Shown: positions 9,744 through 19,463, counted from the stretch's first letter. The stretch is 64,000 bases of DNA from Marinomonas ostreistagni (GCF_016461785.1 NZ_JAEMUH010000002.1:186001-250000), one strand, 5' to 3'. The notes: a model not told the origin generated them from the sequence alone. Numbers and translations are program-made.

Positions 9744-11416
9744 CGTCTTCATTTCAAACTTTTAGCGCAGCGCTGTTAGTATGCGCCCTACTAAGTGGCT
9801 GCTCCTCTAATAGCACTCAAAGTAGTCAATATGGTGACTTCGTCATAACACCACCTAGCGATTCGCAAATTGAGCATAGTGTTAAGCAACAAGTTGCTTG
9901 GATGCTAGAAGCGTTTACCCCTATTGCAGGACAAGCATTACCAAACCAAAGTGTTTTAGACGCTTATGCTTTTCGAGACTACAACCCTATTTGGATTGAG
10001 AAAAAGCAGCTTAATATGTCTCTATACAAGTTGGTTGATATATTAGAATCTGCGAGCAGTCATGGGTTAAACCCGATTCACTACCATCTTGAAACGCTAA
10101 AAGAATATCTTGCCTTAAAAACACCAACGTCACAGCAATTAGCGGAATTAGATGTTATCGCAACTATTGCTTTAGCAAGTTTTGCCCATGACCTGTCTAA
10201 TGGACGCTATGAACCACAACTCATCGACCCAAATTGGCGACTCGATGCCCCTAATAAAGATTGGCAGAATCTGCTTTTCCTCGACAGCCCCGCTGCCATG
10301 GTAAATTATTTGCCTACACTTTCGCCTAGACAACCAGCTTATCAAGTTCTACAGAATTGGTTAGAGTTCTATCAAGAAACTGCACAGAAGGAAGGGGATG
10401 TTTTTGTGCAGCCAGGCGCTCCTCTACGCGTTGGCGATGAAGGAAACCGAGTCGCTCAATTAAGAGCTCGACTCGTACAGCTTGGCGATATTCGCTTCAG
10501 CACACGCAAAGTCAATGAAGATTTCTTTGATTCATCACTTCGAGACGCCCTAATGAGGTTTCAAAAGAGACATCATTTAGATTCTGATGGCGCTGCTGGA
10601 CCACAAACTATCCAAGCCCTAAACGTATCATTACGACAAAGGGCTAAACAAATTGCATACAATTTAGAGCGCTGGCGTTGGCTTCCATCTCAACTCGAAG
10701 ATAATAGAATTTGGGTAGATCTGACAGACTATCAAGCCCACATCTACCTAAATGGCCAGATGGAAAGCATGAAAGTAATCATCGGAAAGCCAGACAGAAG
10801 AACCAATGTATTTTATGGCAATATGACCTATATGGTGACAAACCCAACTTGGCGCGTCCCGATGCGGATTGCCAGAGAAAACTTACTACCAAAGCTTCAA
10901 CAAAACCCAAACTATTTAACGGAGCATGGCTATAAAGTCTTCTCTAGTTGGAGCATTGGAGCAAAACAACTGAACCCCAGCACGATTGCTTGGAATGATA
11001 TTGAACCTGAATCAATGCGCTATCGCTTTGAGCAAGTAGCCGATGAAGATAATGCGCTAGGCGCTTATAAATTCATGTTCCCAAATAAATTTGATATTTA
11101 CTTACATGACACACCGGCAAAACATTTGTTCAATAAAACTTATCGAGCATACAGTTCTGGCTGCATTCGACTTGAACATCCCGAAGCACTTGCAGATATG
11201 TTGGTTGCTGGTGATAAAACACGCATGAAGCAACTACAAGATGCTAGAAACTCTAAACAAACAGCTGTCATTTCCTTAAAAGACCCTATTCCGGTGTACT
11301 TGGTATATTTTACTGTGGTTCCCAACACAAATGGCATGCTTGAGTTCCGTGATGACATTTATCAACGAGACGAATTGATGGAAGAAGCCATGGGCTACTC
11401 CCCTTTTTCACTCTAG
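9740..11416 (+). CDS. L,D-transpeptidase lipoprotein (YcbB/LdtD family)
   Basis: A 558-residue envelope protein. A lipoprotein signal peptide ends in LSGC (lipidated C21). A helical scaffold domain spans about residues 55-215, a peptidoglycan-binding repeat about 228-290, and the YkuD L,D-transpeptidase catalytic domain about 315-500, with the catalytic histidine in LHDTPAK and the cysteine in SSGCIRLEHPEAL. The order and size match YcbB-type enzymes that form 3-3 (mDap-mDap) peptidoglycan crosslinks. Unlike E. coli YcbB, which has a membrane anchor, this one appears to be a lipoprotein. Its start overlaps the upstream cysteine-cluster gene. Confidence 0.92.
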   Translation: MTSSFQTFSAALLVCALLSGCSSNSTQSSQYGDFVITPPSDSQIEHSVKQQVAWMLEAFTPIAGQALPNQSVLDAYAFRDYNPIWIEKKQLNMSLYKLVDILESASSHGLNPIHYHLETLKEYLALKTPTSQQLAELDVIATIALASFAHDLSNGRYEPQLIDPNWRLDAPNKDWQNLLFLDSPAAMVNYLPTLSPRQPAYQVLQNWLEFYQETAQKEGDVFVQPGAPLRVGDEGNRVAQLRARLVQLGDIRFSTRKVNEDFFDSSLRDALMRFQKRHHLDSDGAAGPQTIQALNVSLRQRAKQIAYNLERWRWLPSQLEDNRIWVDLTDYQAHIYLNGQMESMKVIIGKPDRRTNVFYGNMTYMVTNPTWRVPMRIARENLLPKLQQNPNYLTEHGYKVFSSWSIGAKQLNPSTIAWNDIEPESMRYRFEQVADEDNALGAYKFMFPNKFDIYLHDTPAKHLFNKTYRAYSSGCIRLEHPEALADMLVAGDKTRMKQLQDARNSKQTAVISLKDPIPVYLVYFTVVPNTNGMLEFRDDIYQRDELMEEAMGYSPFSL

Positions 11417-11445
11417 ATTCACCTTTATGCTCTGATCTACTAAAG

Positions 11446-11465
11446 AAGGGGCGAAACGCCCCTTT
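11446..11465. terminator. Convergent terminator hairpin between L,D-transpeptidase and rlmM
   Basis: The inverted repeat AAGGGGCG-AAA-CGCCCCTT is GC-rich with a three-base loop and weak T runs on either side. The right arm touches the rlmM stop codon. It lies between two convergent genes and probably serves both. Confidence 0.7.
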
Positions 11466-12516
11466 ACTTAATCATGATACAAACTGTAATTTCTTCTCGG
11501 TCATGAAATAGATGCTTGTACTGCATTTCATATCGAAGTCCATGCTGTTTAAGCTGACTAGCAATAAGCTCCAAGCACTGAACAACTTCTTGATAGCGTT
11601 TTTTCATAGGCAGTTTCAAATTAAAAATGGTACGTTGCGTCCAGCCTTCGCATAACCATTTTGCCATTAACTCTGCCACGAGTATCGGTCGTTCAACCAT
11701 GTCACATACCATCCAATCAACTTTCACAGGCGGTTCAAATTTGAAGCCATCTTCCGTCATATGAGAGACTAAACCTGTTGCCATCAGCTCTTTTTGCATA
11801 GGACCATTATCTACCGCGTAAGTATGTATACCCCGCACAACAAACTGATAGGTCCAGCCACCTGGGCACGCCCCCAAATCAACAGCATGCATACCATCAT
11901 GCAAGTCTCGCTCAAGGCGGTTAGTTGGTACGAACTGAAGTAATGCCTCTTCTAGCTTCAAGGTTGAACGACTCGGTCCTTTCGCAGGAAATCTCAATCG
12001 ACGAATCCCCATTAGATAGTCCGAACGACACGTATCAAAGCTAACACCTAAATAAGCTTGATTACCTTCCATAAAAAACACGTGATGACGGATACCTACC
12101 GCTTTTTTACGTAGTAAGCCAGCCTTCTTCCATGCCCCAAGCAATGGCTTCTGAATTTTCTTAATCAGTCCCGCCAATGCTTTCGCCTCGTTGGTATCAG
12201 CCGTTTCAAGCCAAATATCTTCCGCTAGAGGTAAATCTCGAGCCGCCTCAAGCAGTGCTTGAACTCGCCCGCCTTGCTCAAAATCAATCACATCATTTAT
12301 AGCAATAATTTGTCGTGCAAAAATCAAATGATTGAAAGATAGCGATTGGATGATGGTTTCAGCCGCGTCATTTTGATCAGTATTAAAAACAATGTAACCG
12401 GCACTTTCTTTCGGTACGCCATAACCATAAATACCGCATTCTGCAGCTTTATCGGTGATTTCAGCCAAGGCATCTTTTTCAAACCCTGGACGGCAGTAAA
12501 TCAAAATATTTTTCAT
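11464..12516 (-). CDS. rlmM: 23S rRNA (cytidine-2498-2'-O)-methyltransferase RlmM
   Basis: A 350-residue protein with an N-terminal THUMP-like RNA-binding half and a C-terminal Rossmann methyltransferase of the RrmJ type. The SAM-binding motif DLGACPGGWTYQ is intact, followed by the VDWMVCDMV motif and a lysine in NLKLPMKKR, consistent with the K-D-K-E catalytic set of 2'-O-methyltransferases. It is expected to methylate C2498 in the peptidyl-transferase loop of 23S rRNA. It lies 5 bases after the upstream pseudouridine synthase gene, making a small rRNA/tRNA-modification unit. Confidence 0.94.
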   Translation of the reverse strand: MKNILIYCRPGFEKDALAEITDKAAECGIYGYGVPKESAGYIVFNTDQNDAAETIIQSLSFNHLIFARQIIAINDVIDFEQGGRVQALLEAARDLPLAEDIWLETADTNEAKALAGLIKKIQKPLLGAWKKAGLLRKKAVGIRHHVFFMEGNQAYLGVSFDTCRSDYLMGIRRLRFPAKGPSRSTLKLEEALLQFVPTNRLERDLHDGMHAVDLGACPGGWTYQFVVRGIHTYAVDNGPMQKELMATGLVSHMTEDGFKFEPPVKVDWMVCDMVERPILVAELMAKWLCEGWTQRTIFNLKLPMKKRYQEVVQCLELIASQLKQHGLRYEMQYKHLFHDREEITVCIMIK

Positions 12517-12521
12517 AGTAT

Positions 12522-13211
12522 TCAGGCGTCTAGTTTTGGTAATTTAAATTTGGGCCATATCAAAGGTGCAATTAAATACAACTCATCGTAACGATTTCGG
12601 ACAATGTCCGTAAAAGCAGCACCTTCTTCCGGCCAATCAGAAAAATAGTAGGTCTCCCCAAGCCACTCAAAGCTTAGAGAAAATGCATGAAGATAGCCTC
12701 TATCAGAAGCTTCTGCTGAGTAACGCGTATCACCTAAGATGGGCGCACCAATGCTTTTTAAGGCCACACGGATCTGGTGTGTCTTCCCTGTCAATGGACG
12801 AATCCAAAAGAAACGCAACCCATTTTCAGCAAAGCTAAAAAACTGAGTTACTGCAAAGTTATCAGGTGTGGACGTCAACTTCCATTGACCTCGCCTACTA
12901 GGAGCCATCCCCCCCGCAACAGTACCTTGCTTCTTCTTAGGTTTCACATTGGATACCGCAATATAGCGCTTCTCGATAGTATGCGTCGCAAACAGCTTGC
13001 CAAATTGCCTTGCAGCCTCTTTAGACGTAGCAAAAAGCAGTAAGCCAGAGGTCATTTTATCCAGTCGATGAACCGGATATAGCGGGATATTAGGAAACGA
13101 TTGCTGTAATCGCTGCACAAAGCCACCACCACTCTCAGAATGGAAGCTCTCCCCAGCAGGTTTACTCACCACCCAAAAATCACTGTGTTGATAGATGATT
13201 TCAATCGTCAT
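12522..13211 (-). CDS. RluA-family RNA pseudouridine synthase
   Basis: A 229-residue single-domain pseudouridine synthase without an S4 domain. The catalytic aspartate lies in VHRLDKMTSGLLL, and the RPLTGKTHQIRVALKSIG and PILGDTRY motifs of the RluA family are present. The RNA target cannot be named from sequence alone; it resembles the short RluA-like proteins of marine gammaproteobacteria (TIGR01621-like). It is 6 bases after the GGDEF gene and 5 bases before rlmM, so the three share one transcript or read-through. Confidence 0.9.
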   Translation of the reverse strand: MTIEIIYQHSDFWVVSKPAGESFHSESGGGFVQRLQQSFPNIPLYPVHRLDKMTSGLLLFATSKEAARQFGKLFATHTIEKRYIAVSNVKPKKKQGTVAGGMAPSRRGQWKLTSTPDNFAVTQFFSFAENGLRFFWIRPLTGKTHQIRVALKSIGAPILGDTRYSAEASDRGYLHAFSLSFEWLGETYYFSDWPEEGAAFTDIVRNRYDELYLIAPLIWPKFKLPKLDA

Positions 13212-13217
13212 TAAGAA

Positions 13218-14345
13218 TTACCTAGCCCCATCAAAATCAAGCATTACCCTATTTCGACCTGCATCTTTAGCCATATATAAAGCCTTATCAGCTCTAGCAA
13301 GAATTTGTTCGTAACGTACTGTATCGTCCTGGATCTCAGCCACGCCTACGCTCGTTGTCACATGTATTCTCTCATCCGTATCTCTGAGAAAAATCGTCAT
13401 ATCACTTATCTGAATTCGGACACTTTCCATCAACGACTTCGCCTCTTCTGCACGAGTATTTGGCAGAATGAATACAAACTCTTCCCCACCATAACGTCCA
13501 ACCCAATCATGACGTCGTATATTGTTGCTCATTATTTCAGCGCACCTCTGTAAGACTTGGTCTCCAATGTCATGACCATATTGATCATTAATACGCTTAA
13601 AGTGATCGAGATCTAAAATCGCAAAACTACATCGTTGATTTGTCATAATGGCATCTGCAAAGACATTAACTGCCTCAGCAAGCACTTTTCGACGGTTATA
13701 TACCTTTGTTAAATCATCCACTTCTGCCAGATATCGCAAATGCTCGTTAAGCTTACGCAGTTTTGTCACCACAACTCCAGCAATTAACACAATCATGCTT
13801 GCAGAAGCGACAAAGGTAGCCAACGCAATTAACAAACGTCCATCAATGGAGACATACTCCGTCGTCTTCGGAGCAAAAAGTTGTATGAAAGCAAAAGCCA
13901 ATAATGAAAAGAAACAAACAAGAAGCTGTGCTTTTCCCCTATCAACTCGAAAGCCTGTTACGGAATACGCGGATAGAACAATTAACAACCAGGAGAAATG
14001 ACTGTCTGTTCCATAAAACTTGAAGCTACAGACAGTAACGTAGGTAGAACAGGCAAATGGAAAAAGCAATCGAGCGCTTCCTGCATAACCTTTTATTGAT
14101 AAAAAGTATCCTGTTGTAGAGACTGCCGCGCCGAGAAAGTGAACTGAAGATTCAATCAGCCAACCATATGATAGAAACACTAGACCAGATATTACCCCAA
14201 CTACAGAAGAGAGTAGATACGTAATGTTAACGACCTGTTTCCTATTTAAGTCCACATCAACAGCATTGATAGAACTCAGTAAAGCAAGCTTCTTTATATA
14301 ATGCTTCAAGAAATGCAATGTTTGCTCTTTGAAAAAAGGGGTCAT
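13218..14345 (-). CDS. Membrane-bound GGDEF diguanylate cyclase
   Basis: About 375 residues. Five to six hydrophobic segments between about residues 30 and 190 form a membrane sensor of no recognised family, followed by a GGDEF domain (about 215-370). The active site GRYGGEEF is intact and an RRHD (RxxD) inhibitory site is present at the right distance, so the enzyme is probably active and subject to product feedback. The ATG at 14345 is chosen over an in-frame TTG at 14360; neither has a clear ribosome-binding site. It is followed closely by the pseudouridine synthase and rlmM. Confidence 0.88.
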   Translation of the reverse strand: MTPFFKEQTLHFLKHYIKKLALLSSINAVDVDLNRKQVVNITYLLSSVVGVISGLVFLSYGWLIESSVHFLGAAVSTTGYFLSIKGYAGSARLLFPFACSTYVTVCSFKFYGTDSHFSWLLIVLSAYSVTGFRVDRGKAQLLVCFFSLLAFAFIQLFAPKTTEYVSIDGRLLIALATFVASASMIVLIAGVVVTKLRKLNEHLRYLAEVDDLTKVYNRRKVLAEAVNVFADAIMTNQRCSFAILDLDHFKRINDQYGHDIGDQVLQRCAEIMSNNIRRHDWVGRYGGEEFVFILPNTRAEEAKSLMESVRIQISDMTIFLRDTDERIHVTTSVGVAEIQDDTVRYEQILARADKALYMAKDAGRNRVMLDFDGAR

Positions 14346-14771
14346 CTGGAAGAACGACAATTCTGCAAATTGACGCTTAAGAAAGACAATATTTTACACC
14401 ACCAAGCGAGCATAACCTATGCCTAATTCTGGACCGATCGGTCAATGTTGGCACCAATTTAGCGCAAGCCTGACCAAATAAACAAGATTATTATTTATAT
14501 GAGGCAAATAATAAGTCGTTAAAAAGCTGACCATGCAGACAAACAAGTCAAAATTGCGTATTCTTCGCGACCTATTTACGTCATTCGTCGATTTCATAAA
14601 TATTGGCATAATTATTGATAAAGACTTTATCAGGCCAATCACCTAGCGTCAGAGTTGAACCTACAGAAACTACAAAAACGTTGTCGCATAGTTTGTGAAA
14701 AATAAAATGGCAAAAGCTACTCAGGCTTTCTAGATAGAAAGATTTTTATCCAAACATATAGAGTATTTACG
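14346..14771. other. Intergenic region between GGDEF gene and nucleoside ABC importer
   Basis: About 425 bases between divergent genes, AT-rich, with no credible coding sequence; a 66-codon minus-strand frame lacks coding character. It must contain promoters for both sides. It holds the 12-bp palindrome listed separately. I looked for a purine riboswitch before the importer and did not see its conserved core. Confidence 0.6.
14432..14443. promoter_or_regulatory. Palindromic candidate operator GACCGATCGGTC
   Basis: A perfect 12-bp palindrome, 87 bases upstream of the minus-strand GGDEF start and 329 bases upstream of the ABC importer. The ACCG-NN-CGGT core resembles operators of many TetR-family repressors. 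No TetR gene is in the window, so the regulator is unknown. Confidence 0.4.
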
Positions 14772-16331
14772 GTGTCGGAAACATTGAAAAAGCAGAACTC
14801 AAAACCACGGTTAGAGTTACTGAATATCACTAAACAGTACCCCGGATGCCTTGCCAATGACCAAATATGCATGACCCTGATGCCAGGTGAGATTCATGCC
14901 TTACTTGGTGAGAATGGTGCCGGCAAAAGCACATTGGTGAAAACGATCTACGGGGTCGTATCTCCAGATTCGGGTCAAATCCTTTGGGATGGCCATGAAG
15001 TTGATATCAAATCGCCATCTAAAGCACGTGACTTAGGAATAGGCATGGTGTTTCAGCATTTTTCGTTGTTTGAAACATTAACTGTCGCGCAAAATATCGA
15101 GCTGTGTTTAAGCCCCGCTCAGTTAGTAGCTATCGGCAACCTAGCCGAGCGTATTACAAAACTGTCTCAAGATTACGGATTGAATGTTGACCCTAATCGA
15201 TATGTGCACTCACTTTCCATTGGCGAGCGCCAACGAGTAGAGATAATGCGCTGTCTTGTGCAGTCTGTGAAACTTCTTATCTTAGACGAACCAACGTCTG
15301 TTTTAACACCGCAAGAAGTTGCTGGTTTGTTCGATGTCTTAAGACAGCTGTCAGACGAGGGCTGTAGTATTTTATTCATCTCCCACAAGCTGCATGAAGT
15401 CACAGAGATTTGCCATAATGCAACTATTCTTCGTGGTGGTAAGTTCGTAGGCGACTGTCAACCAGCCCAAGAAACGCCAGCAACGATTGCCAAAATGATG
15501 GTAGGTGATTTAGCTGAGCAAGATGCAGGGTATGAAAAAGCATACGGTGAAGACGTTATTTTTTCTGCTCACTCCCTTAATTTAGCGGCCAAACACCCAT
15601 TTGGTACATCTCTTAAGAATATTAACTTCGAACTACTAAAAGGCGAAATTCTTGGGATAGCGGGCGTTGCTGGTAACGGCCAAGAAGAATTAATGTCGAT
15701 TATCAGTGGTGAGGATAACCGATCTTTAAAGGGAGTGTTTACTTTAGATGATCAAGACCTTGGCACACTGTCCGCAGGAGCAAGAAGGCGAAACGGTTTA
15801 GCGTACGTTCCCGAAGAGCGTTTAGGTCGTGGTGCGGTGCCCGAAATGAGTTTATCTGAAAACACTCTACTGACTCATAGCCGGGGATTTGTTAAATCTG
15901 GTTTAGTAAACTGGAAAGCCGTTAAAAGCTACGCTAAACAACTTATTTCTCAGTATAACGTAAAATGCCATGGTGAATTTTCAGAAGCTAAAAGCTTAAG
16001 TGGCGGTAATCTGCAAAAATTCATTATGGGCCGTGAGATTGGTCAAAACCCGAAGGTTTTAATTTGCGCCCACCCTACTTGGGGAGTCGATGTAGGCGCG
16101 GCTCTGGCCATTCACCAAGCGCTTCTTGCTTTACGCGACCAAGGAGCGGCCATCCTACTGATTTCTGAAGACATTGATGAATTGTTCCTACTGGCAGATC
16201 GTATGGCTGCCGTATGTGATGGACACCTCTCACCTGTCGTTAGAACAGAGAAAACATCTATTGATCAAATTGGTCAATGGATGGCAGGTACATTTATTAA
16301 TGCCAACGATTCCGCGGAGGCGACAGCATGA
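14772..16331 (+). CDS. ABC transporter ATP-binding protein, nucleoside/purine type (duplicated NBD)
   Basis: A 519-residue ATPase made of two fused nucleotide-binding domains, as in sugar and BMP-type nucleoside importers. The first half has a full Walker A (GENGAGKST), a signature region LSIGERQRVEIM and Walker B LLILDEPTS. The second half has a degenerate Walker A (GVAGNGQEE) and LSGGNLQKF. It starts with GTG. It overlaps the next permease gene by four bases (ATGA). With the two permeases and the BMP-family binding protein it forms a complete importer, most likely for purine nucleosides or bases; the substrate is an inference from family. Confidence 0.92.
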   Translation: MSETLKKQNSKPRLELLNITKQYPGCLANDQICMTLMPGEIHALLGENGAGKSTLVKTIYGVVSPDSGQILWDGHEVDIKSPSKARDLGIGMVFQHFSLFETLTVAQNIELCLSPAQLVAIGNLAERITKLSQDYGLNVDPNRYVHSLSIGERQRVEIMRCLVQSVKLLILDEPTSVLTPQEVAGLFDVLRQLSDEGCSILFISHKLHEVTEICHNATILRGGKFVGDCQPAQETPATIAKMMVGDLAEQDAGYEKAYGEDVIFSAHSLNLAAKHPFGTSLKNINFELLKGEILGIAGVAGNGQEELMSIISGEDNRSLKGVFTLDDQDLGTLSAGARRRNGLAYVPEERLGRGAVPEMSLSENTLLTHSRGFVKSGLVNWKAVKSYAKQLISQYNVKCHGEFSEAKSLSGGNLQKFIMGREIGQNPKVLICAHPTWGVDVGAALAIHQALLALRDQGAAILLISEDIDELFLLADRMAAVCDGHLSPVVRTEKTSIDQIGQWMAGTFINANDSAEATA

Positions 16332-17395
16332 TTCGTGTTCAAGCTCGTACCGAGCCTAGCACTCTGATGACATTCGCCTCACCACTTTTGGCGATTATGC
16401 TCACATTAATCTTCGGTTCTATTCTATTTTCAGCCTTAGATAAGGATCCCATTCAAGCTTTACATGTGTTGCTCGTTCTTCCGCTTTCTGATGCGTACAA
16501 CATCAGTGAGATGCTGGTAAAAATGGGGCCTTTACTGCTTTGTGCTGTGGGTCTTTCACTGTGTTACCGCGCTAATATGTGGAACATCGGTGCCGAAGGT
16601 CAATTACTGGCTGGTGCACTGGGTGGCAGCGCCGTCGCTCTGATGTTTGTCGACTCCGAGTCGTTCATGGCCATGCCATTGACCTTACTCGGGGGAATCT
16701 TATCAGGGATGGCTTGGGCTGCGATTCCAACGTATTTGAAAGTAAAGTTTAATTCAAACTTGATCCTTACCACGATCATGTTGAACTACATTGCTTTGTA
16801 TCTTTTGATCTGGGCAGTACACGGCCCCTTACGTGATCCAGATGGCTTTGGCTTCCCTGAGTCAGCACTCTTTTCAGACGCTACTTTATTGCCAGTGTTA
16901 TCTGACAGTGGCCGAGTCCACTTAGGTGTTGTACTAGCTGTTCTATTAGCCCTTTTTGCTTGGTTCATCCTCAGCAAAACTCACCTAGGCTTTAAAATAA
17001 GAGTCTACGGGGCTGATGAGCCTGCAGCAACTTACGCTGGTTACAATGCCAAAGGTATTAGTTGGTTTGTTATGTTATTTGCTGGTGCATTAGCTGGCCT
17101 CGCAGGTGTTTCTGAGGTAGCAGGTCCGATCGGGCAACTCACGCCAAACATCTCTCCTGGGTATGGCTACTCTGCAATTATCGTTGCTTACTTAGGTCGA
17201 CTTCATCCAGCTGGAGCCATCATTGCTTCAGTCTTTCTTGCTATTTTGTACATGGGTGGGGATTTGGCACAGATTGAAATGGGTATCCCTATCGCTGTTG
17301 TAGGCATGTTCCAAGGGGTTCTTCTATTTTTCCTATTAGCGTGTGACTTTTTCATTCGTTACCGGGTTGTATCATCACGTGAAAACATGGCCTAG
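16328..17395 (+). CDS. ABC transporter permease, nucleoside/purine type (first)
   Basis: A 355-residue inner-membrane permease of the BPD_transp_2 family, with about eight to ten transmembrane segments. The RANMWNIGAEGQLLAGA motif near residue 80 is typical of the first permease of BMP-type nucleoside importers. It overlaps the ATPase gene by four bases and is followed by the second permease after 9 bases. Confidence 0.92.
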   Translation: MIRVQARTEPSTLMTFASPLLAIMLTLIFGSILFSALDKDPIQALHVLLVLPLSDAYNISEMLVKMGPLLLCAVGLSLCYRANMWNIGAEGQLLAGALGGSAVALMFVDSESFMAMPLTLLGGILSGMAWAAIPTYLKVKFNSNLILTTIMLNYIALYLLIWAVHGPLRDPDGFGFPESALFSDATLLPVLSDSGRVHLGVVLAVLLALFAWFILSKTHLGFKIRVYGADEPAATYAGYNAKGISWFVMLFAGALAGLAGVSEVAGPIGQLTPNISPGYGYSAIIVAYLGRLHPAGAIIASVFLAILYMGGDLAQIEMGIPIAVVGMFQGVLLFFLLACDFFIRYRVVSSRENMA

Positions 17396-17404
17396 GAGTA
17401 AAGC

Positions 17405-18337
17405 GTGGACATTGATTTAATTACACAAGTATTGTTTGCGGCCATCAAGACTGGTACGCCGTTGCTGTTCATTGCACTAGGCGAAGCAATCTGCGAAAAA
17501 ACAGGCGTACTTAACCTTGGCCAAGAAGGCATGATGCTGATGGGCGCTGTGGTTGGCTTTATGGCGGCTTATGGCACAGGAAATGCTGGTTTCGGCTTAC
17601 TCGGTGCCATGCTGATCGGTATGGTCATGAGTCTAATTTTCGGCTTTTTAGTATTACACCTAGGTGCTAACCAAGTTGCCACAGGGTTGGCTTTAACTAT
17701 CTTTGGAACGGGATTGAGTGCATTCATAGGTTCGAGCGTTGTCGGTCAAACTATTGCAGGATTCCAGCCAGTGTACATTCCCGTTTTATCGGATCTACCT
17801 GTTGTGGGTAAAGTTCTGTTCAGTCATGATCTGCTTGTATACTTAGCGATTGTATTGGCGGTAGTCATTGCATGGGTGGCGAACAAAACTCGCGTGGGTT
17901 TAACCATCAAAGCGGTCGGTGAAAATCCCCATGCAGCCAATGCCATAGGCATCAAAGTACTGCGTGTACGCTATCTTGCGGTAATGTTTGGCGGTGCGAT
18001 GGCAGGTCTAGGTGGCGCTTATATGTCGCTTGTTTACACACCTATGTGGGTAGAGAATATGACTGCTGGACGTGGCTGGATTGCTTTGGCGTTAGTGGTG
18101 TTTGCATCATGGCGCATTGGAAACATTGTGTTAGGAGCTTACTTGTTTGGTCTTGCCAGTATCATGCATTTAGTACTCCAAGGCATGGGGTGGTCTATCT
18201 CGCCAAACTTATTGGCTATGCTACCTTACGTTGCGACCATTGTAGTAATGGTGATTATTAGCGCAGATAAATTCAAAGAGAAGCTGTTAGCACCGCGTTC
18301 TCTTGGTAAGCCGTTCGATCCACGCCAAATGGCATAA
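17405..18337 (+). CDS. ABC transporter permease, nucleoside/purine type (second)
   Basis: A 310-residue permease of the same family as its neighbour, shorter and mostly membrane-embedded, with the EKTGVLNLGQEGMMLMGA motif of the second permease in BMP-type systems. It uses a GTG start preceded by AGGAG. The binding-protein gene follows after 55 bases. Confidence 0.92.
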   Translation: MDIDLITQVLFAAIKTGTPLLFIALGEAICEKTGVLNLGQEGMMLMGAVVGFMAAYGTGNAGFGLLGAMLIGMVMSLIFGFLVLHLGANQVATGLALTIFGTGLSAFIGSSVVGQTIAGFQPVYIPVLSDLPVVGKVLFSHDLLVYLAIVLAVVIAWVANKTRVGLTIKAVGENPHAANAIGIKVLRVRYLAVMFGGAMAGLGGAYMSLVYTPMWVENMTAGRGWIALALVVFASWRIGNIVLGAYLFGLASIMHLVLQGMGWSISPNLLAMLPYVATIVVMVIISADKFKEKLLAPRSLGKPFDPRQMA

Positions 18338-18392
18338 TAGATTTTGGTAAACGTTTTTTGTAAATCGCCCTCGGGCACAAAAGGAGCAAATA

Positions 18393-19463
18393 ATGAAACT
18401 TAAAAGCTTACTTGTAGGTCTTGGCCTGCTAGCGGGTGTTGGTGCAGCGCAAGCTGCGGACGACCCATTCAAAGTAGGATTTGTCTATGTAGGTCCAGTG
18501 GGCGACCTAGGTTGGAGCTATGAGCACGACCGTGGACGTCAAGAGCTTGAGAAATACTTTGGCGACAAGATTGAAACGACTTACGTTGAAAACGTACCAG
18601 AAGGGGCTGATGCTGAGCGTGTTATCACGCAATTGGCGAAATCTGGCAATGACCTAATTTTCTCTACGTCATTTGGCTTCATGAACCCAACACTAAAAGT
18701 GGCTAAACGCTTTCCAAAAGTAACGTTTGAACACGCAACTGGCTACAAGCGTTCTAAGAACATGGGAACTTATGTTCTTAGAACCTACGAAGGACGTTAC
18801 GTTTCAGGCGTGGCTGCTGGCATGCTTACTGAGACCAATACGATCGGTTACATTGGCTCATTCCCAATCCCTGAAGTTATCCGTGACATTAACTCTTCAT
18901 TCATGGCGGCTAAAAGTGTTAACCCTGACGTTACCATGAAAATTGTATGGGTAAACTCTTGGTATGATCCAGGTAAAGAGACCGATGCAGCAAACGCTCT
19001 AATGGATCAAGGTGTGGATGTGTTGCTACAGCATACCGATAGCCCTGCACCACTGATCGCAGCTGAAAAACGTGGTAAGCGTGCTATTGGTCAAGCGTCT
19101 GACCAAAGCAGCTTCGCGCCAACAGCACACGTATTCTCAGTACGTGATGATTGGGCTCCTTACTACATCAAAGTGACTCAAGCGGTTATGGATGGAACTT
19201 ATGAGCCATCTGACTTTTGGGGCGGCTTCCATGAAGATATGTTAAGCCTTGCATCCATTAATGATAATTTACCTGCTGATGTTCGCGCGAAAATCGATGA
19301 GACTTACGCGAAAATCAAATCTGGCGAGTTCCATCCTTTCACTGGTCCAATTAAGGATAACAAAGGAAACATTGTTGTTGCGGAAGGCCACACCCTAACA
19401 GATACTGAGCTTGCGCAAGTGAACTGGTATGTTGAAGGCATCACTGACGAGATTCCTCGTTAA
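18393..19463 (+). CDS. BMP-family periplasmic substrate-binding protein
   Basis: A 356-residue basic-membrane-protein (BMP/PnrA-like) solute-binding protein with a signal peptide ending in AQAADD at about residue 22. The mature part begins KVGFVYVGPVGDLGWSYEHD, the usual start of purine/nucleoside-binding members, and has an internal FSTSFGFMNP ligand-pocket segment. It delivers ligand to the two adjacent permeases. Its ribosome-binding site AAAGGAG is strong, in keeping with higher expression of binding proteins. It ends the four-gene operon at a strong terminator. Confidence 0.93.
   Translation: MKLKSLLVGLGLLAGVGAAQAADDPFKVGFVYVGPVGDLGWSYEHDRGRQELEKYFGDKIETTYVENVPEGADAERVITQLAKSGNDLIFSTSFGFMNPTLKVAKRFPKVTFEHATGYKRSKNMGTYVLRTYEGRYVSGVAAGMLTETNTIGYIGSFPIPEVIRDINSSFMAAKSVNPDVTMKIVWVNSWYDPGKETDAANALMDQGVDVLLQHTDSPAPLIAAEKRGKRAIGQASDQSSFAPTAHVFSVRDDWAPYYIKVTQAVMDGTYEPSDFWGGFHEDMLSLASINDNLPADVRAKIDETYAKIKSGEFHPFTGPIKDNKGNIVVAEGHTLTDTELAQVNWYVEGITDEIPR

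Noticed and set aside
14442..14642. 66-codon minus-strand frame in the intergenic gap before the ABC importer
   Set aside because: No ribosome-binding site, no family similarity and poor residue composition; treated as non-coding.
14640..14771. Possible purine riboswitch before the nucleoside importer
   Set aside because: I looked for the conserved three-way-junction core and did not find it. A weak ACAAAAACGTTGTCG element resembles LacI/PurR-type sites but is not symmetric enough to call.
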